DNA from: Poa pratensis
Taxonomy: Eukaryota; Streptophyta; Magnoliopsida; Poales; Poaceae
Length of the DNA: 64,000 nucleotides
NCBI GenBank assembly: GCA_947311845.1
Contig: CAMZMU010000041.1
Location: forward strand, 134,911,849 to 134,975,848
Reading direction: 5' to 3'
Shown: piece by piece, positions 35,682 to 46,815 of the stretch
Layout: each line of letters opens with the position of its first letter
Numbering within the stretch: the stretch's first letter is position 1
Position numbers and translations under genes: made by a program
The notes under the pieces: model-generated
Told to the model about the DNA's origin: nothing
Seen by the model: the letters and a program-made list of their open reading frames with translations, nothing else
The model's database searches: none

Positions 35682-36718
35682 CGGGTCTCACATGAGTATT
35701 AAGTTGCAAGCAATAGATTATATCATTAAGGAAAGTGTGTAATGTAAACAAACGCATTAGACTTAACAGCAGTATGCTTAAACTAAACATCGGTTATTTT
35801 ATCACTAGTGGCAACAACACATCTACAGCCTTAGTTGTTTCTGTCTGTCAAGCCAGGCTTCTAGAGGCATGAACCCACTATCTAGCATAAATACCCTCTC
35901 TTGAAGTCATTAGCATCTACTTGGCCAAAGCATCTACTAACAACGGAGAGCATGCAGGAACATAGATAAAACATAATATAGATAGATAAACAAACTTGAT
36001 CATAACTTCACAATTCATCGGATCCCAGCAAACATAACATGTAGCATTACATAAAGATGATCTTGATTATGTTAGGCAGCTCACAAGATCTAAACATGAT
36101 AGCACAAGGTGGAGAGACTACCAACTAGCTACTGCTATGGACCCGTAGTCCCGTGGAGAACTACTCACGCATCACTACAGAGGCAGGCATGATGATGTAG
36201 TGCCCTCCGGTGATGATTTCCCCTTCGGCAAGGTGCCGGGAAGAACTGCATAAACCCTTCCGAACTAGGGTTGAAGACGATGGCGGCCTCGGAACTTTTC
36301 GTGGATTTTTGCTCGGGTATCTAGGGTTTCCCGATTAGATGCAATTTATAGGCGAAAGGGCAGCGTCGGTGGCCAGCCGAGGTGGGGCGGCGGCCTAGGT
36401 GCACGGCCCCACCCTGGGCCACGCCGTGGGCCCGCTGGCTTGCCTGGTGTGGCCCCCGGCTCCGTCCTCCTGGCTGCTGCCCCGTCTCGGTCCAGAAATA
36501 AATCAGTTAAATTGGCGTCCGATTCCGAGAATATTTCTAGAATAGATTTTCTGAAATAAGAAGACAGCAGAAAACAGGAACTGGCACTGTGGCATCTTGT
36601 TAATAGGTTAGTCCCAGAAAATGCATAAAAATGATATAAAGTGTAAGATAAACATGTGGTAATCAATATAAAATAGGCATGGAACATCAAAAATTATAGA
36701 TACGTTTTGGACGTATCA

Positions 36719-39700
36719 AGCATCCCCAAGCTTAGTTCCTACTCGTCCTCGAGTAGGTAAACGATAACACAAAGATAATTTTTGAGGTGACATGCTACCA
36801 ACATAATCTTAAGCATGTGAGCTGAGATCAAATCATTCAAAGCAAAAGTCTATGTTTGATATTAAACACATAGATGAATAAAGCAAGACAATTAAACAAG
36901 TAAAAACATTTCATGGAAGATGCTATAAAGACATGAAACCGTACAAAGTTCATTATAGATGTTTTAAGCATTCAGTATAGAAGTTATCCTTCTACTCAAG
37001 TATCCAGCAATCTTTCACAAACATAGAAAGTATCCAATCAAGCAAAAGTATCATAAACGTAATGAATTCACTGGTTAGAAGTTTTACTCAACCGGTGAGC
37101 GTAAGCATTTGGTATTGGCACCAGGATGTTATTGCAAAGAGAATAATAATGGGGGTTTGGAAGGCCAATGGAAGAAAGGCTCACCAAGCTATAAATGATC
37201 ATTAGACAAGAGGAAGTCTTATAATCGAAGTTATGCAAGGAGTAGTGATTGCCATGCAACGGATGCACATAGAGCTATAAGTGTATGAAAGCTCTCCAAT
37301 GGAACTAGTGGGGGTGCATCCAACTTGGTTGCTCATGAAGACCTAGAGCACTTTTGAGGAGGCTCATCATTGCAATATACAACTCAAGTTCTATAACGTA
37401 AATTCCCCACATAGTTATACTAATGATGACTATAAAACTGGTGCTAAACATGAGCACAAGTGTGGATAAAGGATAGTAATGTTGCCCCCTCTCTCTTTTT
37501 TTCTCTTTTTCTCTTTTTTTTGCTTTTTTTTTTTTTATTTTTCTGTTTCTCTTCCCTCACTGTAGGGGCAACACTCTAATATGACAACACACTTTTTGGT
37601 ACAAATAACTCATAATGAACAAAACATGATGTATAAAACTGTATGCTCTGCCAGTGTAGCAGGATGTGCAATGATCTAGTAACATGGGTAAAACCACACA
37701 TCAGCTGTATAGAATCATGCAAAGCAATATATAACAATGATGAATGACAACAAGTCATGTAATGTAAGGTGGAAGTTGCATGGCAATATATCTCGGAACA
37801 GCTATGGAAATGCTGTGATAGGTAGTTATGGTGGCTGTTTTGAGGAAGATGTTTGGCTTATGTGTAGGAGAACAAGATGAAGTTCTCCCACGGGGTTGGA
37901 TGTACTGGCGAAGTATGCACAACTCTCAATGTGAGCAGAAGGCAATGCACAACACCGAAGAGGCTAGCAAAATATGGATGGTGGAAGTGCCAAAAACCGT
38001 AGCTCAACATTAGTCAAAAAGAACTCACAAGTTTATTGCAAACAACTAGCAGGTTCAACATTAAGAGCATGATTAAATTTACCCCAAGGAGGGCCGTTCA
38101 CGGAGGCACAAGTACCCCGCTAGATCCCTCGACCTTAGCACGCAACTATGTTGTTTCCAAAACCTTCAGACATGAGAAGCTATCAAGTCCAACTACACCT
38201 TCAGCAATTTTAAGAGTTTGTAGTACGGTACAAGCTTTAATAACACAACCACTAATCAGATTTTAGCTTTAATTAACCAGCAAGCATTTAACATCTAATT
38301 TCTTAATATCTCAAAACATTTGCAAGGAATCAAGTTATCAAAGTTCAATGATCTACAAGACTATGCAAGTTTTTCCATTATATAACTACCACACACTTTA
38401 GCATTTTCTGTTCCAACCAGACACCAATTATACAACTCTCCAAACAAATATAAGTGAAGCAAGAGAGTACTTTCTATAAAAGAACTAATAGCTCTGAACA
38501 AGAGATACATGAAAAACAAGAGCTAATAGCATAGCAGTGCTAAACAGAATACTCAACAAGTATAAGTGAAGAACAGAGTATTCTAAGCAAAAGCGGAGCG
38601 TGTCTCTCTCCCAAACAAGAGTGCTAGGATCCAACTAAGTTATGATCAGAAACAAAACAAAAACAAACAGAAAATAAAACACACAGACGCTCCAAGAACA
38701 ACACACAATATGTGAAGCAATAAAAATATAGTCTCACTAGAGGTGACCTGATAATTGTTGATGAAGAAGGGGATGCCTTGGGCATCCCCAAGCTTAGACG
38801 CTTGAGTCTTCTTGATATATGCTGGGGAGATCCAAGGGAGCCTCCCCAAGCTTAAGCTTTTCTCTCTTCTTGATCTTCTTATATCATCCTCCTCTCCTAA
38901 TACTTGAAAACTTCCTTCACACAAAGATAACTCGCAAACTTCATTAGAGGGGTTAGTGCATCAAAACATAAACTCACTTGGTTCTGTAAAAACACATTGC
39001 ATACTTTAGTTCAAACATTAGCTACTGTTACTAAGCAAGATCGTGATCTCCCCCGAAGAACGTGAATCTATACTTGCAAAAGAGACAATGCAAAACAAAG
39101 ACAAATCTGTCAAAACCAGAACAGTCCGTAAAGACGAATTTTTTCGAGGCACTTCCGATGCTCAAATCAGAAAACGGTTAACTAACGAAAGATAGGTAAT
39201 AAGTTCAGGCTTCTTCTAAAAAATTTACAGATTAAAATAGTAATCCTGATTTTTCACGAATTTTTACCGTGAGGTACAAAATCTGTTTCTGGACAGCAAA
39301 TAAAACTTTACCACCTCTTGCATTAGAGGCTTTTCTTGGCACAACAAAAAGAAAATAAAAGATACAAAGGAGTTGTTACAGAGTAAACAACCTCCTTGAC
39401 TCAAAAACAAAAAAATAACAGAAAATAAAAATGGGTTGCCTCCCATAAGCGCTTCTCTTTAACGCCTTTTAGCTAGGCATAGTGATTTTTATGATGCTCA
39501 CATAAAGATAAGAGTTGAAACATAAAAGAGAGCATCAAGAAGCATATATAAAACACGTTTAAATCTAACACTCTTCCTATGCATAGGAGCCTTGTAAGAA
39601 AACAAGTCAGTGAAGCACAAAGTGACTAGCATAGGAAGGCAAAACAAGTGCAATTTCAAAACTTTCAACATAAAGAGAGGAGACTTAATATTATTGAGAT

Positions 39701-40524
39701 ATATGAAACGTGTCTCCCTCTCTCATACTGACCATTAGGTCTTAAAGCAAACATCATATAAAAGCAACACAAGAGAAAGCTCAAAACTTTCATCATAAAG
39801 AGAGGAAATTTAATAACATGAAGATTTCTATAACCATATTTTCCTCTCTCAAAATAATTTTCAGTAGCATCATGAATAGACTCAACAATATAGCTATCAC
39901 ATAAAGCATTCTTATCATGATTCACACGCATAAAAGTATCATTACTCTCCACATAAATATAGTCATTACATTAGTAATAGTGGGAGCAAAACTATCACAG
40001 CCATCATTGTAATCATCATAAATTGCAGGCATAGTATAATCATAATAAACTTTATCCTCATAGTAGGTGGAACTAAAATATCACAATTATTATAATCATC
40101 ATAAATTGGAGGCAAAGTATCATCAAAGCAAATTTCCTCCTCCAAAGCTAGGGGACTAAAAAGAATATTTTCATCAAAACCAGCTTCCCCAAGCTTAGAG
40201 CTTTCCATGGCATTAGCAATAATGGTGTTCAAAGAATGTATGCTAATAACATTGCTACTATCATGATTGTTATGCAAATAAAGTTCCATAGGTTTTTAAT
40301 TTTCTCTTCAAACACCTCATGTCCCAATTCAAGATAAAGTTTATAAAGCTCTCTCATGTTGTTTTCAGCCATAGGACTAGTTTCAAGGAAAGTAACCATT
40401 GATAGCAAGTAAAGAGCTAGACATAATAACTCAGCAAGACAATAACAAAGTAATGAGATTGTGGCGTGTAACTCCCCTTGCTGTAGCTTCCAATTCCCCG
40501 GCAATGGCGCCAGAAAAAGTTGCT
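36719..40524 (-). other. non-coding interior of element B
   Basis: The 3.8-kb interior has no retroelement domain. It holds a polypyrimidine tract (about 37488-37555), polypurine-like motifs on the minus strand at 36721, 38783, 38841 and 40185, and the same hairpin as element A at 38769-38789. The primer-binding-site-like segment is 40497-40519. Confidence 0.75.
38769..38789. repeat. conserved hairpin in element B
   Basis: The arms GGGGATGCC and GGCATCCCC with a three-base loop are followed by AAGCTTAG, the same as in element A at 32530-32550. Confidence 0.8.
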
Positions 40525-42126
40525 TGATGACGTGGAACGCACGTTCGCTGGGAAACCCCAAGAGGAAGGTATGATGTAGTCAGCAGCAAAGTTTTCCCTT
40601 GATTACAAAACCAAGGTTGTCAGATCCAGTAGGAATTGGAAGAGCTTCAGAAAGGTGTCAGCGGCACCGTTACCCGATCACTGACGTGGACCTGCACACA
40701 CACAATCAAAGTACTTTGCCCCAACGAAACAGGAAGGTTGTCAATCTCCCCGGCTTGCTGAATACAAAGGATTAAACGTATGGTGTAGAATATGATGATG
40801 AACACAAAAGTAGCAGCAGGAAGTAACGTAGAGCGTGGTAAAACGGTGTTTGTATCAGTGTGGAATAAAGGACCGGGGTCCACAGTTCACTAGTGGTGTC
40901 TCTCCATAAGACAAATAAACATACATGTTGGGTGAACGAATTACAGCTGGGCAATTGACAAATTGCAAACGCATGACAATGCAATATATGACAAGCACAT
41001 GTTCATTGTTATATCTATTGGGCATTACAACAATATACATAGACCGCTTACTAGTTGCATCTATGACTCATAATCCACTCACAAGATAGCTTCCGGTCTC
41101 CCATGAGTATTAAGTTGCAAGCAACAATTATAGCATTAAGCAAAGTGTGTAATGTAAACAAACACATTAGACTTAACAACAGTACCCTTAAGCTAAGCAT
41201 CGGTTATTTTATCCCTAGTGGCAACAACACATCTACAGCCTTAGTTGTTTCTGTCTATCAAGCCCAGGCTTCTAGAGGCATGAACCCACTATCTAGCATA
41301 AATACCCTCTCTTGAAGTCATTAGCATCTACTTGGCCAAAGCATCTACTAACAAAGGAAGCATGCAGGAACATAGACAAACATAATATAGATAGATGAAC
41401 AAACTTGATCATAACTTCACAATTCATCGGATCCCAGCAAACACAACATGTAGCATTACATAAAGATGATCTTGATCATGTTAGGCAGCTCACAAGATCT
41501 AAACATGATAGCACAAGGTGGAGAGACTACCAACTAGCTACTGCTATGGACCCGTAGTCCCGTGGAGAACTACTCACGCATCACTCCGGAGGTAGGCATG
41601 GTGATGTAGAGCCCTCCGGTGATGATTTCCCCTCCGGCAAGGTGTCGGGAAGAACTGCAGAAACCCTCCCGAACTAGGGTTGAAGACGACGGCGGCCTCA
41701 AAACTTTTCGTGGATTTTTGCTCGGGTATCTAGGGTTTCCCGATTAATGCAATTTATAGGCGAAAGGGCGGCGTCGGTGGCCAGCCGAGGTGGGGCGGCG
41801 GCCTAGGTGCGTGGCCCCACCCTGGGCCGCGCCGTGGGCCCACCGGACTGCCTGGTGTGGCCCCCGGCTCCGTCCACCTGGCTGCTGCTCCCTCTCGGTC
41901 CAGAAATAAATCATTTAAATTGGCGTCCGACTCTGAGAATATTTCTAGAATAGATTTTCTGAAACAAAAAGATAGCAGAAAACAGGAACTGGCACTGTGG
42001 CATCTTGTTAATAGGTTAGTCCCAGAAAATGCATAGAAATGATATAAAGTGTAAGATAAACATGTGGTAATCAATATATAATAGGCATGGAACATCAAAA
42101 AATACAGATACGTTTTGGACGTATCA
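40525..42126 (-). repeat. 5' LTR of element B (intact)
   Basis: This 1602-bp LTR aligns with the interrupted copy at 27291-36718. The right end GTTTTGGACGTATCA is followed by GAGAT, the partner of GGGAT at 27286-27290. Confidence 0.9.
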
Positions 42127-42683
42127 GAGATCGACGCCATCTTCCTCGCCTCCGGCCGTCGGCCACCATGCTCGATTCACCTCCTTCCGACCTCCCCCTA
42201 CTTATCCATTCGGTCTATCGTGCTCCGCGTGTGCCTCTGGTCCTAACGGGCAAGGTTTGACGCGAGAGGGAGGGCTTCTCCGATGACCACGAGTGGGCGG
42301 CGCCGTTGGATTTCTGTCGAACATCTTGTGGGAATGCTCTGGACATGGTCATGTCGGCATCAGCGTGTTCCGGTTGATTCCCAACGAATTTGGAAGCAAT
42401 ATTTATATGGTTGTGCGCCAAATTTGATAAACTCCAACTTTCGAGTTGTAAGGTTTCGCTAATTTGGAACTTGCTCTATTGAGATTTTGTGAAAAACTGT
42501 TCTAATCGAAATGACATTGCCGTGTTGGAGTTGGTAAATGAATTTTTAGAGGGTGAAACCTTGTCAACTAGGTAGAGGGCTTCTAGAAGACGTCATTTTT
42601 TATTTCTTATTTATTGTTACCCACCTGTTTCACTATTTAGGTAGAGAAGTAGGTTTAAGAGGAGCCACTTGGTTCACAGATTT

Positions 42684-42840
42684 CACAAAAACTTCCATAC
42701 CCCATGTTTGTTATTTTTGCTAGGTGGTAGGTCACATAAGAGGACACCACGCGAAGGTTTCCCTTTTTTTTGAATTAGTTGTGCCTAACCCTAGCCCTAA
42801 ACCCTGATCGTAAACCCGAATGCCAAACCTAAACCTAACC
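42684..42840 (+). repeat. telomere-like repeat block, copy 1
   Basis: The block starts CACAAAAACTTCCATACCCC, includes GCTAGGTGGTAGGTCACATA, and ends with degenerate CCCTAAA-type motifs (CCTAACCCTAGCCCTAAACC and AACCTAAACCTAACC). A second copy begins 662 bp downstream. Confidence 0.85.
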
Positions 42841-43345
42841 GTACCTCCGTTCCAACAAAAAGCGCCAAAGATCTCTAAAGAAAGTACATAGTGTGGATCC
42901 AAAAATGATTTTTTCAAAAAATCACGAGCAAAATTTACGACACTCGTAGTTCAAATCGGACCCACTTCCAGCGAAATCGACAGGAACTTCTGTAATATAT
43001 GAGGAATACCTAGGGTTGTTTTCAGATTAAATAAATATGTGATATGTACTTAAAAGGTGGTCTAATTGTTTTGTACCTTGCGGTGTTTCGCTTTTGGGAA
43101 GCTATTTTGGTAGTTGCTTCATGAAAAAAGCCATTTTCGGCACATAGAAAATGAAAAATGGGTTTTTGGTAAAATGAAAATGAAAAATCCCTTCTTCAAC
43201 ACTTTTCTCCATCCGATATACATGACCGTGTGAAATATCGCCTCATTTCGAAAAACTATGTCATGGTTAAGACCATGACCTTGCTCATTTGAGTCAAAAG
43301 CCATACATCTTTGTACCTCATAGCTCATTTCTGAGAATGCTTTTT

Positions 43346-43513
43346 CACAAAAACTTCCATGCCCCATGTTTGTTATTTTTTCTAGGTGGTAGGTCACATA
43401 AGAGGACGTCACGCGAAGGTTTCCCATTTTTTTTATTTTTTTTGAATTAGTTGTGCCTAACCCTAGCCCTAAACCCTGACCGTAAACCCTAATCCCAAAC
43501 CTAAACCTAACGG
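43346..43513 (+). repeat. telomere-like repeat block, copy 2
   Basis: This matches copy 1 with a few substitutions and an extra T/A-rich stretch. It is cut off at AACCTAACGG by the insertion of Copia element D. Confidence 0.85.
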
Positions 43514-45031
43514 TGAAGGGAATCGTAGGCAGAAAACAATTTTTTTCTTAACAACGATAACCGAAAAAGTTAGGATCTATTACTATGCAGATATAAAGTA
43601 ATTGAGGGAACGGTGTACATACCCTTTTAGACCGTAAGCGTCGACGATCAAAAGATCTGTTTCGATGACGACGCATGATGAAGACGGATGGCGAAGATGA
43701 CGACGGCGCTGACCTCAAGGTGGTGAAGACGAACTCCACCAAGTGCCACATGTGCAGCACCTCGTAGCTCTACACACGTACGGTGCAGACAACGACCTCC
43801 GGGCTCCGACCCAGACGAGCAGCGGAAGCGGAAGACTTGGACCCAACAGCACGGCGGTCTGCGTATGGTGGAGAGAACTCTCTCAAACCCGTACACAGCT
43901 CCATTTACGGAACCACACTTGAGGTAGGAGAGAAAGAGAGAGGATGGTGCACTTTTCAAATGCAAGGGGGCATCCCTATTTAAAGGAGGAGGAGGAGGGC
44001 TGCAAAACCCCTTGGCTTAGCCATGTGGGACTATTCCCACATGGTGCGGCTGGCCATGGGGAGCCGCCGGCCCTAGGTGGGCCCCATGTGGCCCACCTAG
44101 GCCTCCTCCCTTGGTGCGCCTCCTTCAAGGGGGGAATTTCCCCCCATGGGAGAGGCCCATTTAAGGTGGGTTGCCTTTAAAAATTCGAAAATAAATAAAT
44201 AAAAATATATTTAACTATTAATTACACTAATTAATATTAAATACATATTATCTAATTTATTCTAGCTCTGAAAACTATTTCGTCGGCCCCCAAACTTTGT
44301 CAGATATGTCCCGGAACCATTTCGGAACCCTTCTCTATTTTCTCTTCGATATCCAATCTTATAAAAACGTTGCCTACCCTTAAGTGTGCCACCCTACGGT
44401 TCGAGATCACTCTAGACATGATCGAGACCCATTCTCCGATAAATGACTATCAGGAGGATCTTGATACAATCCATGATAGTCCCTGTGTGTCCACGAATAT
44501 CTTTGTCGTTTGAACCTTAGACGTCAAGCCTCATACCTTTTGCCTGGCGATACTAAGTTTGTCTGAAACTCGATCTCTGGCATCATGATACCGAGCTTAG
44601 TCCCGTTACCTGACAATACTATCTTCACTCGTCTGTGATATTACATCCTCGTGACCTAGTCACATGCTTGTAAGCTCATTGATGTAATCTCACCGAGTGG
44701 GCCCAGAGTATCTATCCTGCTATGTGGATTTGGCAAATCCCGCTCTTGATCACACGCCTCAACATATTTCTTTCGGATACCCGAGAGGGATATCTTTATT
44801 GTTATCCTATATAAGGAGTGACGTCCAAGTCCATGATCAGGAAACCTTGATCATCTGTTGATCTCAATGGACTAGTAAAGAGGCTACTAGGGACCTGTTT
44901 GTTTACATACCACACGTGTATTAATGTTTCCGTTTAAAACAGTTATAGCATGGTATAAAACGTATTATGAACAATCAAGATATGACAAATAAATTATCTT
45001 TATTAATTGCCTCTAGGGCATATCTCCTTTA
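43514..45031 (-). repeat. 3' LTR of element D
   Basis: The LTR reads TGAAGGGAATCGTAG at the left and GCCTCTAGGGCATATCTCC at the right on the plus strand. The first 290 bp match the partial 5' LTR at 63707-64000 well. Confidence 0.88.
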
Positions 45032-45953
45032 ATCTCCCACTTGCACTAGAGTACAATTTAATCTAGTTTATATCTTGGTAAAAGCTTAACACCGATAGTA
45101 ACTTGGTGTCATGCTTGTCTCGTGGAAGAGGAATTTAGTAAATAAATCTCCCACATTGAGATCTGTATGTTCTTTGCAACACTTCTATGTCACCTAGTTT
45201 GACATCATCATGTATCTTATGGTAACGGTGGAATACATGTTTGTCGATGGAGTGAGACTCGAAACTTGTGGTAGCATGGGCCTTAAAAGTCTAAGAGATC
45301 TATTATGGGAAACCATGCACGCCCGGGAAAACCGCTCAGTCCAATCACACTTGCTACTTCTGAAGTAGCCATATATTCCTATACCTATGTAGATTATGCG
45401 ACAGTGCATTCATATAAAACTTCGCAAGCTAACCATGTCATTCTTCAAAAACAAAGGACTTCTCCTGTATGAGATTTCTAGTCGTATGGGTCAGTGTCAT
45501 AACTTGCATCATCGTAACCCTTTTACAGCAAGTTATCTTTTCACTCTTACCCCATACCAGAAAACATATCCTCAGTTCTCTTTAGACACTGAAGGATATC
45601 CTTAACGTTTGTTCATTGATCCACCTAGGGATCACTCTAGAACCCGTTCGTCATCCAAGAACTTGGGTCACACCAAGTCGAGCTTTCAGTCTGATAGAAT
45701 CTATGCCTGAGGCATAGAGGATGTCAGACATCCTTTTCAATCATTTGCTATCACTGAAATGCCAAGATAAACTTAATATTTTACCTAGTCATACGAGCGA
45801 GAACCTTTTTATTCGCTTGTTCTATTCTGAAACACTTCAGAATCTTAACCTAGGAAAATATTCCGACCTAATGTTATTAAGCCCTCTTGATCTATATAAA
45901 TTACAGATCTAAAGCATAATACTCTTAACTTCATTCATAGAAAATTTAATCAC
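45032..45953 (-). pseudogene. element D interior, 3' part (degraded pol)
   Basis: This begins with the polypurine tract and continues as decayed Copia polymerase end sequence on the minus strand. No frame longer than about 70 codons survives. It is interrupted by element C after ATCAC (45949-45953). Confidence 0.65.
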
Positions 45954-46762
45954 TGTTGGCACCCGTCTTTGGCAGGTTAGCTCAAAGTTTGAAGGTCTGC
46001 TCCAGGAAGAATTGGCGACCCGGAAGGAGCGACTCAAAGGGAGATGACCCGGCAAAACATGTAACCTGGCAGACAGGTGAGTCGCAGCTGGCGTAAGCTG
46101 CAGGCAAACCCGGCAAGGCCACGATGACCCGGCAGGATCTTAACCGCACAAAATAAGCCGGCACTGCTGGAGAAAGCCCGAGTCAATTCAAGCATACAAA
46201 GAAGGCAAGTTCGAAGTTAACGCGGAAGGACAAAAGGCGACTTTCCGAACGAGCCGGAGAAGGACACTTGGGTCCGGGTTCTGTACAAAACCGATATGAA
46301 CTTGCCTAGTTTAGGAATAGAATTCGACTTAGACAATGAATTGTAATTCTTGTAGAAGTCCAATACTTGTACGGGAAGTCCAGCCGCCTCGTATATATGT
46401 GAGAGGTGATGGCCGATTGAAAGCAAGCAAACAATCGACATATCAATCCAAACCCTACTTTTTACCCTCCAGCAACCCTTGTTCATGCTTCCGTTGTTCG
46501 GCGACTTCGTCTAAATTTCACCGGATATCGACAACTGAGAACCCGGAGCGGCCAAGTCCGGCCGGGTCTCACCTGATCGTCGTCGGCTTTCCTCCGACGG
46601 GCTTCTCCCGAGGGGCTGGGGCGTCCGGGTCTCAAAAGAGCCGGCCTGCTGTCTTGCGTATCGCGCTATAAGCTGGCCTCCCGCGGGGCGAGTTGCGGAG
46701 TATCTCCCCCGACACCATGGGTACATGAGGACGTGTTCGTGTGATGCGTTTCTAACGCAACA
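45954..46762 (+). repeat. 5' LTR of element C
   Basis: The 809-bp LTR starts TGTTGGCACCCGTCTTTGGC and ends TTTCTAACGCAACA. It matches 55529-56339. Confidence 0.93.
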
Positions 46763-46790
46763 CACTTTTTGGCGACTCCGCTGGGGAACA
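46763..46790 (+). other. primer binding site of element C
   Basis: Directly after the 5' LTR the sequence reads CACTTTTTGGCGACTCCGCT followed by GGGGA. The position and the TGGCG core fit a tRNA primer site; the tRNA is not identified. Confidence 0.65.
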
Positions 46791-46815
46791 TATTCGATCT
46801 AAAAATTGGACAGCA

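Larger units (their letters stand above)
27291..36718 (-). repeat. 3' LTR of element B (interrupted)
   Basis: The LTR is present as 27291-27799, 28520-28552 and 35682-36718. The first gap (27800-28519) is a 720-bp patch of foreign DNA. The second is element A. Its parts align in order with the intact copy at 40525-42126. Confidence 0.88.
27291..42126 (-). mobile_element. element B: non-coding LTR retrotransposon (LARD-like), hosts element A
   Basis: B is bounded by two long terminal repeats, 27291-36718 (interrupted) and 40525-42126. Both read TGATGACGTGGAA at the left and GTTTTGGACGTATCA at the right. The flanking pentamers are GGGAT and GAGAT, a target duplication with one difference. The element runs on the minus strand: a primer-binding-site-like TTTTTCTGGCGCCATTGCC lies just inside the right LTR and a polypurine-like CTAAGCTTGGGGATG lies against the left LTR. 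The 3.8-kb interior has no polymerase frame, so it depended on a partner element. Confidence 0.88.
42127..43513. other. region with duplicated telomere-like block
   Basis: The first 300 bp are GC-rich and resemble the left flank of element B. The rest contains two copies of a block of about 160 bp (see the repeat entries) with unrelated sequence between them. No gene is recognised. Confidence 0.45.

Noticed and set aside
42769..42840. True telomere or interstitial telomere array
   Set aside because: The motifs are degenerate and limited to a few units, and the block is a dispersed duplication followed by ordinary DNA.
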